From: Candidatus Bipolaricaulota bacterium
GTDB lineage: Bacteria; Bipolaricaulota; Bipolaricaulia; Bipolaricaulales; Bipolaricaulaceae
Assembly: GCA_015661965.1 (NCBI GenBank)
Contig: DQVA01000244.1
Coordinates: 1-6,311, forward strand
Reading direction: 5' to 3'
Length of the DNA stretch: 6,311 nucleotides
Shown: positions 1 through 6,311 of the stretch, in pieces
Position numbering within the stretch: the stretch's first letter is position 1
Layout of the letters: the number at the start of each line of letters is the position of its first letter
Program-made: the position numbers and the translations under genes
Notes under the pieces: model-generated
What the model was told of the DNA's origin: nothing
The model's input: only the letters and a program-made list of their open reading frames with translations
Database searches by the model: none

Positions 1-340
1 CGTCCGCGAGGCGGGCAACGAGAACCTCCGGGGCCTCCCTGAGGTAGACGGTGCGACCACTCCCCTTAAGCCTGTGCCAGTTTCCGTCCTGTAAGGGAGC
101 CCCACCCCCCAGCGCGACGACCAGCCCCTCCTCCTTGGCCACCTCCCCGATCACCTCGGCCTCGAGCCGGCGGAACCCGGCCTCCCCCAAAGTGGCGAAG
201 ATCTCCGGGATGGAGAGCCCCGCCTTCTTTTCGACGAGCTCGTCGGTGTCGCAAAAAGGGCGTCCTAGCCTTGCGGCGAGGTCCCTCCCCACCGTGCTCT
301 TCCCCACCCCCATGAACCCGATCAGGTATATGTTCCCCAT
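1..340 (-). CDS. aroK: Shikimate kinase, 5' part (cut by left window edge)
   Basis: Shikimate kinase phosphorylates the 3-hydroxyl of shikimate with ATP in the cytoplasmic chorismate pathway. The visible 113 residues begin MGNIYLIGFMGVGKST, giving a P-loop (Walker A) at residues 8-16. The shikimate-binding DTD follows at 31-33, the FRRLE motif with the substrate-contacting arginine (R57) at about 56-60, and the ALGGG turn at 76-80. This order is diagnostic of the bacterial NMP-kinase-fold AroK/AroL family. Family members are usually about 165-180 residues, so roughly a third is missing, including the LID region. The ATG at 338-340 lies one base beyond the trpA stop. An AAGGAAG stretch at 356-362 is too far upstream to be a good ribosome binding site, so reinitiation after trpA is likely. 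A fusion with another aro domain beyond the edge cannot be excluded. Confidence 0.93.
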   Translation of the reverse strand, partial: MGNIYLIGFMGVGKSTVGRDLAARLGRPFCDTDELVEKKAGLSIPEIFATLGEAGFRRLEAEVIGEVAKEEGLVVALGGGAPLQDGNWHRLKGSGRTVYLREAPEVLVARLAD

Positions 341-341
341 C

Positions 342-1116
342 CTAGATCCGGGTGGCTTCCTTGAGCCCATGCACGAAGGCCGCGAATTCCTCCGGCGCCA
401 CGCCTGCGGCCACCTGTTCCACCGCTCGGGAGCCCACCACCGCCCCGGCCGCTCCCGCGGAGATGACTTCCCGGACATGCTCCGGCCTGGAGAGCCCGAA
501 GCCCACGACGAGCGGCAGCGTCGGGGGGACGAGCGCCAGCATTCTCCTTATCAGGGGCAGCGTCCCCTCGGCCAGGGCCCCTTTCGCCCCGGTCGTCCCG
601 TAACGGGCGACGAGGTACAAAAACCCGCGAGTGCATTCAGTGAGCACCTTGACCCTTTCTTTCCCGCTTTCCGGGGTCACCAGGAAGATCAGGGCGAGAC
701 CGGTTTTTTCCGCCGCCTGCATAAGCCCCCTCGCCTCTTCCGGGGGGAGGTCCGGCACGATCAGCCCGTCCACGCCGCAGGCGGCTGCCTCCTCGGTGAA
801 GGCTTCCTCTCCCCACTGGAGGATGGGGTTGTAGTAGGACATGATGACCAGCGGGATCTCGCTCTCCTCTCGCAGGGAGCGGGCGAGGTCCAAGGCGGTC
901 TTGGGGGTAGCTCCTGTGGTGAGGGCCCGGAGGGCCGCTTTTTGGATCGTGGGGCCGTCGGCCATTGGGTCGGAAAAAGGAATTCCAAGCTCCAGGATAT
1001 CGGCCCCGCCCGCGACCGCGGCCCGCAGGTAGGCGAGCGATCTCTCCAGGTCGGGGTCCCCGGCCATGAGGTACAGGAGGAGCGCCCCCTCTCCCCGGGC
1101 CTTGAGGCGTGAAAAC

Positions 1117-1142
<26 letters not shown>
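342..1142 (-). CDS. trpA: Tryptophan synthase alpha subunit
   Basis: TrpA is a TIM barrel that cleaves indole-3-glycerol phosphate to indole and glyceraldehyde 3-phosphate, and passes the indole through a tunnel to TrpB. At 266 residues it has normal family length. The signature ELGIPFSDPMADGP contains both catalytic acids, E51 and D62 (E. coli E49 and D60). The mobile loop 6 reads YGTTGA, keeping the key threonine; E. coli has GVTGA, while I recall YGTTGA from Pyrococcus. Phosphate-binding turns VGFGLS and VVGS follow near the C-terminus. The start ATG at 1140-1142 lies inside trpB, giving a 26-base overlap; a weak GGGGG site sits six bases upstream (1149-1153). The next in-frame ATG would remove the first barrel strand, so this start is preferred. 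The stop is TAG, immediately followed by aroK. Confidence 0.98.
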
Positions 1143-2311
<1,169 letters not shown>

Positions 2312-2325
<14 letters not shown>

Positions 2326-2965
2326 TCCGCACCTTCTTCAAAAGCTCGGCCACCTTGTGGGGCGATTTGTGCCCCCCTTCCTCGACCCCGGAGGAGAGGT
2401 CGATCCAGTCCGGTTCCACCTTGCGGATCGCTTCCAGGACGTTTTGGGGGGTTAGCCCCCCGGCGAGGATCACCGGCAACGGCCGTAAAAGGTCACGGAG
2501 CCGGCGGCTCACCCCCCAGTCATGGGGCACCCCGGTGCCCCCGCTCTTCCCCGCGAGCTTCGTGTCGAGCACCACCCCGTCCAAAGGGGCCTCCCGGAGC
2601 GCCCGGGCGCGGGGGGGGATCCCCTCCGGCTTGCCCCCGATCCCCAGGAGGCCCCACAGCGCTGGTCCCCGTACTCCCCTTCGGATCCGGCGCCACCGCG
2701 CCAGGGGGAGCTCCCGGTGCACCTGGATGACATCGGGCTTGAGGGTGGCGACGATCTCCCGGAGGACCTCCCCTGCGGCGGCAGTGGTCACGGCGACTTT
2801 AAGCGCCCCTGGCGGGGCCGCGGACAGGACTTTTCTCGCCATCGCCAGGTCGAGGTTGCGGGGTGAAGATGGGGTGGAGACGATCACCCCCAGGGCATCC
2901 GCCCCTTGTGCGGCCAACACATCCGCTACGCTCTTAAGTCCGCAGATCTTCACCCTGACCTTCAT
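2312..2965 (-). CDS. trpF: Phosphoribosylanthranilate isomerase
   Basis: TrpF catalyses the Amadori rearrangement of N-(5'-phosphoribosyl)anthranilate to the carboxyphenylamino-deoxyribulose phosphate used by TrpC. It is a stand-alone single barrel of 217 residues, slightly longer than many homologues. The N-terminal VKICGLK carries the general base C8, and VVLDTKL carries the general acid D134. GGTGVPHDW (142-150), LAGGL (167-171) and LSSGVE (190-195) form the expected phosphate and substrate loops. SPRNL (34-38) after the second strand resembles archaeal-type TrpF in my memory. The usual VQLHG segment reads IQVHRE here, with arginine in place of glycine. The ATG overlaps the trpC stop as ATGA (2962-2965), and no strong ribosome binding site is visible, so translation is probably coupled to trpC. 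The stop is TGA. Confidence 0.96.
2331..2337 (-). promoter_or_regulatory. Ribosome binding site of trpB
   Basis: The minus strand reads AGAAGGT, five bases before the trpB ATG at 2323-2325. It lies within the codons for the C-terminal lysines of TrpF. It is a moderate match, consistent with the chosen TrpB start. Confidence 0.6.
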
Positions 2966-3735
2966 GCTGCCAGGAGTTCCCTGAGCTTCCCCCCGGGGTC
3001 CTCCGCCTGAAGGAGCGTCGTCCCCACCAGGAACCCGGAAAAGCCCGCCTTCCTGAGAGAGCGGATCTCCTCCCCGGAGGAGATACCGCTCAAGGCGAGG
3101 ACCGGCCGGGAAGGGTGGGGCCTGACACCTTGGAGGACCCTCACCGCCCGCGGCAGGGAGACCTCCAAGGTGGCGAGGTCCCGGCTGTTTATCCCGATGA
3201 GGTCCGCCTCGGTCGCGAGGGCACGCTCGAGCTCCTCTTGGGAGGAGGCCTCGAGGAGGACCTCGAGCCCGAGCCCGTGGGCATGGGCGATCATCTGGTC
3301 GAGGTCCAGGGAGGGGTATCCCCGCTCAAACAGCGTCACGATCAGCAGGGCGCAGTCGGCCCCGGCGCGATGGAAGGCCGCAAGCTGTACCGGGTCCACC
3401 ACGAAGTCCTTGGCCAGGAGCGGCACCCCAACCCCCGCGAGCGACCGGAGGTGCTCCAGGGCCCCGCTGAAGTGGTCCGGATCGACGAGCACCGAGATCC
3501 CCACTGCGCCCGCGGCCTCGTAGGCGGCCGCGATCTCGGCGACCCCGCGCCCCTTTAGGAGGTCGCCCGCCGTGGGGGAGGCGGGCTTCACCTCGGCGAT
3601 GATCGCGTCCCCCTGGGCTGAGGCGATCGCGCGGACGAGGGAGTGGGGCTTCCGCAAGTGGACATCTTGGGGCCGGTAGTAGCCCCGTTTCACCCGCTCC
3701 CAGGCGGCTTGGGCGAACCGGTCAAGGTGATCCAT
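2962..3735 (-). CDS. trpC: Indole-3-glycerol phosphate synthase
   Basis: TrpC decarboxylates and closes the ring of carboxyphenylamino-deoxyribulose phosphate to give indole-3-glycerol phosphate. It is a separate single-domain TIM barrel of 257 residues, normal length. Catalytic positions are visible: E48 and K50 in IIAEVKPASP, K109 in LLAKDF, E162 in EVLLEASS, N183 in IGINSRDL and S216 in ALSGIS. The residue before S216 is leucine, where most family members have glutamate (the SESGI motif). The chosen ATG at 3733-3735 has GGGGAGG four bases upstream (3740-3746) and gives the standard N-terminal helix MDHLDRFAQAAWERV. A more upstream in-frame ATG at 3795 would add 20 residues lying wholly within trpD and unlike the family, so it is rejected. 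The chosen start overlaps the trpD end by 14 bases. Confidence 0.97.
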   Translation of the reverse strand: MDHLDRFAQAAWERVKRGYYRPQDVHLRKPHSLVRAIASAQGDAIIAEVKPASPTAGDLLKGRGVAEIAAAYEAAGAVGISVLVDPDHFSGALEHLRSLAGVGVPLLAKDFVVDPVQLAAFHRAGADCALLIVTLFERGYPSLDLDQMIAHAHGLGLEVLLEASSQEELERALATEADLIGINSRDLATLEVSLPRAVRVLQGVRPHPSRPVLALSGISSGEEIRSLRKAGFSGFLVGTTLLQAEDPGGKLRELLAA

Positions 3736-4762
3736 CTCGCCTCCCCATCCTGTCGATGAGGGCCTGGAGCTTTGCGTAGGCCCGGCCACTCGCAATGCCT
3801 TCCGCTGCGAGCTCCATCCCCTCCGCTATGGAGTTCGCCCTCCCGGCGATGTACAGGCCGGCTGCGGCGTTGAGGAGCACGATTTCGTAGCGGGAGCCCT
3901 TGAGCTCGCCCTTCAGGATCGCCTGGGCGACCGCGGCGGCCTCCCCGGCTGCGAGGGCTTCGACCTCCTGCGGGAGCACGCGCCGCAGGCCGAACTCCTC
4001 GGGGCGGATCTCGTAATGCTCGATCCTCCCGTCCCGGAGCTCCCCCACGTAGGTCGGCCCTAAGGTGGAGATTTCGTCGAGGCCGTGGCGGCCGTGGACC
4101 ACCAGGGCTCGTTTCGCTCCCAGGAGCCGCAGGACCTTGGGAAAGAGCTCCACGAGTTCGAGACGGCACACCCCCAGGAGCTGGACGTCCGCCCCGGCGG
4201 GGTTGGTGAGGGGCCCGAGCAGGTTGAAGGCCGTGCGGATACCGAGCTCCCTGCGGGGCCCGGCGGCGTGCCGCATTGCTGGGTGGAACCGAGGGGCGAA
4301 CAGGAACCCAATTCCGATTTCCTCGATCGCCTTCTCGGCGACCCCAGGGTCGGCCTCCAAGTCCACCCCTAAGGCCTCCAGGAGGTCGGCGCTGCCGCAT
4401 TTTCCGGTGCTTGAGCGGTTGCCGTGCTTGGCCACCGCCACCCCACACCCGGCGACCACGAAGGCGGCGATGGTGGAGACGTTGAACGTCTTCACGGGAG
4501 CGCCCCCGGTGCCGCAAAGGTCGAGCAAGGGGCCCTCGACCTTCGGTGCGATCCTGACCGCGTGGTCGCGCATCACCCGGGCCATGGCAGCGATCTCCTC
4601 CGGGGTCTCCCCTTTGGCGCGCAGGCCCATGAGGAACGCCCCGATCTGGGCCGGGCTGCAGCACCCCTCCATGATCTCCGTCATCGCGGCTGCGGCGAGC
4701 TCCCCGTCCAGCTTCCCTTCGGCCAGGGCCACTATCGCACTTCGCATGCCTGCCGCTGCCAT
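3722..4762 (-). CDS. trpD: Anthranilate phosphoribosyltransferase
   Basis: TrpD transfers the phosphoribosyl group of PRPP to anthranilate, the second step of the pathway. The 346 residues match the stand-alone family length, with an N-terminal helical domain and then the alpha/beta PRPP domain. Visible motifs are CGTGGAPVKTFNVST (83-97), KHGNRSS (112-118), CGSADLLEALG (122-132), the anthranilate-site RRELGIRTAFN with R170, and HGLDE with the metal-binding D229-E230 pair. The glycine loop has alanine (A88) where the usual motif is GTGGD, and the next loop reads STGKCGSAD. It is not fused to TrpG. The start ATG at 4760-4762 is backed by a perfect GAGGAGG site seven bases upstream. This makes it overlap trpG by 31 bases. 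An internal ATG five codons later lacks such a site. Confidence 0.97.
   Translation of the reverse strand: MAAAGMRSAIVALAEGKLDGELAAAAMTEIMEGCCSPAQIGAFLMGLRAKGETPEEIAAMARVMRDHAVRIAPKVEGPLLDLCGTGGAPVKTFNVSTIAAFVVAGCGVAVAKHGNRSSTGKCGSADLLEALGVDLEADPGVAEKAIEEIGIGFLFAPRFHPAMRHAAGPRRELGIRTAFNLLGPLTNPAGADVQLLGVCRLELVELFPKVLRLLGAKRALVVHGRHGLDEISTLGPTYVGELRDGRIEHYEIRPEEFGLRRVLPQEVEALAAGEAAAVAQAILKGELKGSRYEIVLLNAAAGLYIAGRANSIAEGMELAAEGIASGRAYAKLQALIDRMGRRDGSP
3740..3746 (-). promoter_or_regulatory. Ribosome binding site of trpC
   Basis: The minus strand reads GGGGAGG, four bases before the trpC ATG at 3733-3735, and is embedded in the last codons of trpD. It supports the 257-residue TrpC over the version with 20 extra N-terminal residues. 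Confidence 0.75.
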
Positions 4763-5343
4763 CGCTTAACCTCCTCAAGGAAGTTCGCGAGGATCCTCTT
4801 TCCGTGTTCGGTGAGCACGGACTCCGGGTGGAACTGGATCCCCTCGATGGGGAAGTGCCGATGCCGTACCCCCATCACTTCGCCGTCCTCCGATTCGGCC
4901 GAGAGCTCAAGCTCCTCGGGAAGGGAGGAGCGCTGGAGGACGAGCGAGTGATACCTCGCTGCGCGGAAGCCGTTGGGCAGTCCCCGGAAAACGCCCTTTC
5001 CATCGTGGTAGATCCGGGAGGTCTTCCCGTGGCGCAGCTCCCGCGCCCCTACCACCCGGCCCCCGTACACGGCCCCGATCCCCTGGTGTCCGAGGCACAC
5101 GCCCAGGGTGGGGACCCGTGGCGACACCTCCCGCAGGACGTCCGCGCAGATCCCAAAGTACCTCCTGTCGGCTGGATGGCCTGGGCCGGGGGAGATCACG
5201 ATCCCGCAAGGGACGAGCTTTCCCACTTGCTCCAGGGTGAGCGCGTCGTTGCGGAAGACCACCGGGGCCGCCCCCAGCTCTCCCAGGTACTGCACCAGGT
5301 TGTGGGTGAAGGAGTCGTAGTTGTCGATCACCAGGATCCTCAT
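4732..5343 (-). CDS. trpG: Anthranilate synthase component II (glutamine amidotransferase)
   Basis: TrpG releases ammonia from glutamine and delivers it to TrpE for anthranilate formation. It is a class I (triad) glutamine amidotransferase of 203 residues, typical length. The N-terminus MRILVIDNYDSFTHNLVQ is the family hallmark. SPGPGHP (51-57) forms the oxyanion region, GVCLGHQ holds the nucleophile C83, and FHPES supplies H172 and E174 to complete the triad. The ATG at 5341-5343 overlaps the trpE TGA as ATGA. A longer in-frame start at 5406 would add 21 residues that lie inside trpE and precede the conserved start, so it is rejected. The last codons (EEVKRW) also carry the ribosome binding site of trpD. 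The protein could also serve folate synthesis as PabA, as in some bacteria, but no pab gene is in the window. Confidence 0.97.
   Translation of the reverse strand: MRILVIDNYDSFTHNLVQYLGELGAAPVVFRNDALTLEQVGKLVPCGIVISPGPGHPADRRYFGICADVLREVSPRVPTLGVCLGHQGIGAVYGGRVVGARELRHGKTSRIYHDGKGVFRGLPNGFRAARYHSLVLQRSSLPEELELSAESEDGEVMGVRHRHFPIEGIQFHPESVLTEHGKRILANFLEEVKRWQRQACEVR
4770..4776 (-). promoter_or_regulatory. Strong ribosome binding site of trpD
   Basis: The minus strand reads GAGGAGG, followed by a seven-base spacer and the trpD ATG. It lies inside trpG, where it encodes Glu-Glu of the C-terminal EEVKRW. It decides in favour of the trpD start at 4762 over the internal ATG five codons later. It is the best Shine-Dalgarno match in the window. 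Confidence 0.85.
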
Positions 5344-6311
5344 GGCGCCACCCCCAGCTCCAGGGCGGCGAGCAATGCCCCCAGCTTCTTTTCCGTCTCC
5401 GTCCACTCCCGGGCCGGCACGGAATCGGCTACGATCCCTGCTCCCGCCTGGAGGTAGAGGTTTCTCCCTTTAGCGAACAGGGTGCGGATGGTGATGGCGG
5501 AGTCCATGTTGCCGTTTGTGGAGAAGTAGCCAACGATTCCGGCGTATGGCCCCCGGGGGCCCTCCTCGAGCTCGGCGATGATCTCCATCGCCCGCACCTT
5601 GGGGGCCCCGCTCACCGTCCCCGCGGGGAAGAGCGCCGCGAAGGCGTCGAAGGCGTCCTTGCCCTCGGAGAGTCTTCCTTCCACCAAGGACACCAGATGC
5701 TGGACGTGGCTGAACCGCTCCACCTTGAGGTACTCGCTGACGCGGACGCTCCCGAAGCGGGCCACCCGCCCGATGTCGTTCCGCGCCAGGTCCACGAGCA
5801 TGTTGTGTTCGGCGAGTTCCTTCTCGTCGGAGAGGAGTTCCTCCCTGTAGGCCTCGTCGCGGGCCGGGTCACCGGTCACCGGTCGGGTGCCGGCGATGGG
5901 GCAGGTGAACAGCCTGTCCCCCTTTACCGCCAGGAACATCTCCGGGCTTGAGCCCGCCACCTGCACGTCGCCGAAATCGAGGAAGTACATGTAGGGCGAA
6001 GGGTTCAAGTCCCGCAGGCGACCGTATACCGTGCTGGGGTCCCCCCGAAACCGGGCGAGGAGCCGGCGGGAGAGGACGACCTGGTAGATGTGACCCGCCC
6101 GGATGTACTCCTTGGCCCGCTCCACCTGGGCGAGGAACCGCGCCTTGGGGGTGTCGGTTTCCAGGCTCCTTAAGGAGAAGTCCCCTGACGGCGCATCCCC
6201 GCCCGCCGCCAGGACCTCCTCCGCGCGATCGTCTCCAAAGGTGAAGTAAAAGCAGCGCCCCTGGTTGTGGTCGAAGATCAGCCCATCGAGGTATAGGCCG
6301 AGGAGGAACAC
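5340..6311 (-). CDS. trpE: Anthranilate synthase component I, C-terminal part (cut by right window edge)
   Basis: TrpE converts chorismate plus ammonia to anthranilate and is normally the feedback-controlled entry step. The visible 323 residues form most of the chorismate-binding fold. Seen in order are NPSPYMYF (103-110 of the visible part), SSPEMFL, CPIAGTRP, the metal-site DEKELAEHNMLVDLARND, VQHLVS, GTVSGAPKVRAMEII, YAGIVGYFS and the end motif AREWTETEKK. The NPxxYM element is known to form part of the tryptophan-binding inhibitory site, so feedback inhibition is likely. Its N-terminal partner motif (LLES) lies outside the window. PIAGTRP and the trp neighbours favour TrpE over PabB. The segment after GTRP reads VTGD where RG is usual. 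The first visible codon is an internal GTG (valine), not a start. Roughly 150-190 residues are missing compared with full-length TrpE. Confidence 0.96.
   Translation of the reverse strand: MFLLGLYLDGLIFDHNQGRCFYFTFGDDRAEEVLAAGGDAPSGDFSLRSLETDTPKARFLAQVERAKEYIRAGHIYQVVLSRRLLARFRGDPSTVYGRLRDLNPSPYMYFLDFGDVQVAGSSPEMFLAVKGDRLFTCPIAGTRPVTGDPARDEAYREELLSDEKELAEHNMLVDLARNDIGRVARFGSVRVSEYLKVERFSHVQHLVSLVEGRLSEGKDAFDAFAALFPAGTVSGAPKVRAMEIIAELEEGPRGPYAGIVGYFSTNGNMDSAITIRTLFAKGRNLYLQAGAGIVADSVPAREWTETEKKLGALLAALELGVAP

Noticed and set aside
51..1112. Long plus-strand open frame (353 codons) opposite aroK and trpA
   Set aside because: It is antisense to two clearly identified genes, is rich in Pro, Arg and Gly as expected from a GC-rich shadow frame, and shows no recognisable domain.
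3736..3795. 20-residue N-terminal extension of TrpC from an upstream ATG
   Set aside because: It lies wholly within trpD, is unlike the family N-terminus, and the downstream ATG has a good GGGGAGG site.
3690..4778. Same-strand open frame (362 codons) nearly coextensive with trpD
   Set aside because: It is an alternate frame of trpD, dominated by Arg, Gly and Pro. The trpD frame carries all the conserved motifs.
5344..5406. 21-residue N-terminal extension of TrpG from an upstream ATG
   Set aside because: It lies inside trpE, and the family begins directly at MRILVIDNYDSF, whose ATG forms the usual ATGA overlap with the trpE stop.
5340..6311. TrpE could be PabB (aminodeoxychorismate synthase)
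   Set aside because: PIAGTRP, NPSPYMYF and position at the head of a complete trp gene set favour TrpE.

Overview
The window is one continuous stretch of a tryptophan biosynthesis operon, read entirely from the minus strand (right to left). In order of transcription the genes are trpE (3' part only, cut by the right edge), trpG, trpD, trpC, trpF, trpB, trpA and then aroK (5' part only, cut by the left edge). Together they encode every step from chorismate to L-tryptophan, plus the start of a shikimate kinase, which acts upstream of chorismate. No member is broken: each complete gene has near-normal family length and its main catalytic residues.

The organism looks like a GC-rich bacterium (codon third positions are strongly G/C). 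A P-loop shikimate kinase points to Bacteria, because archaea usually use an unrelated GHMP-type enzyme. Strong Shine-Dalgarno sites precede trpD and trpC. Several proteins carry motif variants I associate from memory with thermophilic or archaeal-like homologues: YGTTGA in TrpA loop 6, the NVFRM and GSVVGPHPYP stretches of TrpB, and SPRNL in TrpF. This suggests a deep-branching, perhaps thermophilic, bacterial lineage, but I cannot name it from the sequence alone.

Layout: trpE 5340-6311 (partial), trpG 4732-5343, trpD 3722-4762, trpC 2962-3735, trpF 2312-2965, trpB 1117-2325, trpA 342-1142, aroK 1-340 (partial). Adjacent genes overlap by 4, 31, 14, 4, 14 and 26 bases, and trpA and aroK are separated by one base. 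There is therefore no intergenic DNA, no internal promoter or terminator spacer, and no gene-free stretch. Ribosome binding sites lie inside the preceding genes, which favours translational coupling.

How the genes work together: TrpE and TrpG form anthranilate synthase. TrpD adds the phosphoribosyl group, TrpF isomerises the product, and TrpC closes the indole ring to indole-3-glycerol phosphate. TrpA and TrpB form tryptophan synthase. AroK helps supply the chorismate precursor. The operon promoter, any leader or attenuator, and the TrpE N-terminus lie beyond the right edge.

I see no new biological system here. The points worth a second look are small: the fully overlapping architecture, aroK as an appended gene, and departures from consensus in TrpB, TrpC, TrpD, TrpE and TrpF.
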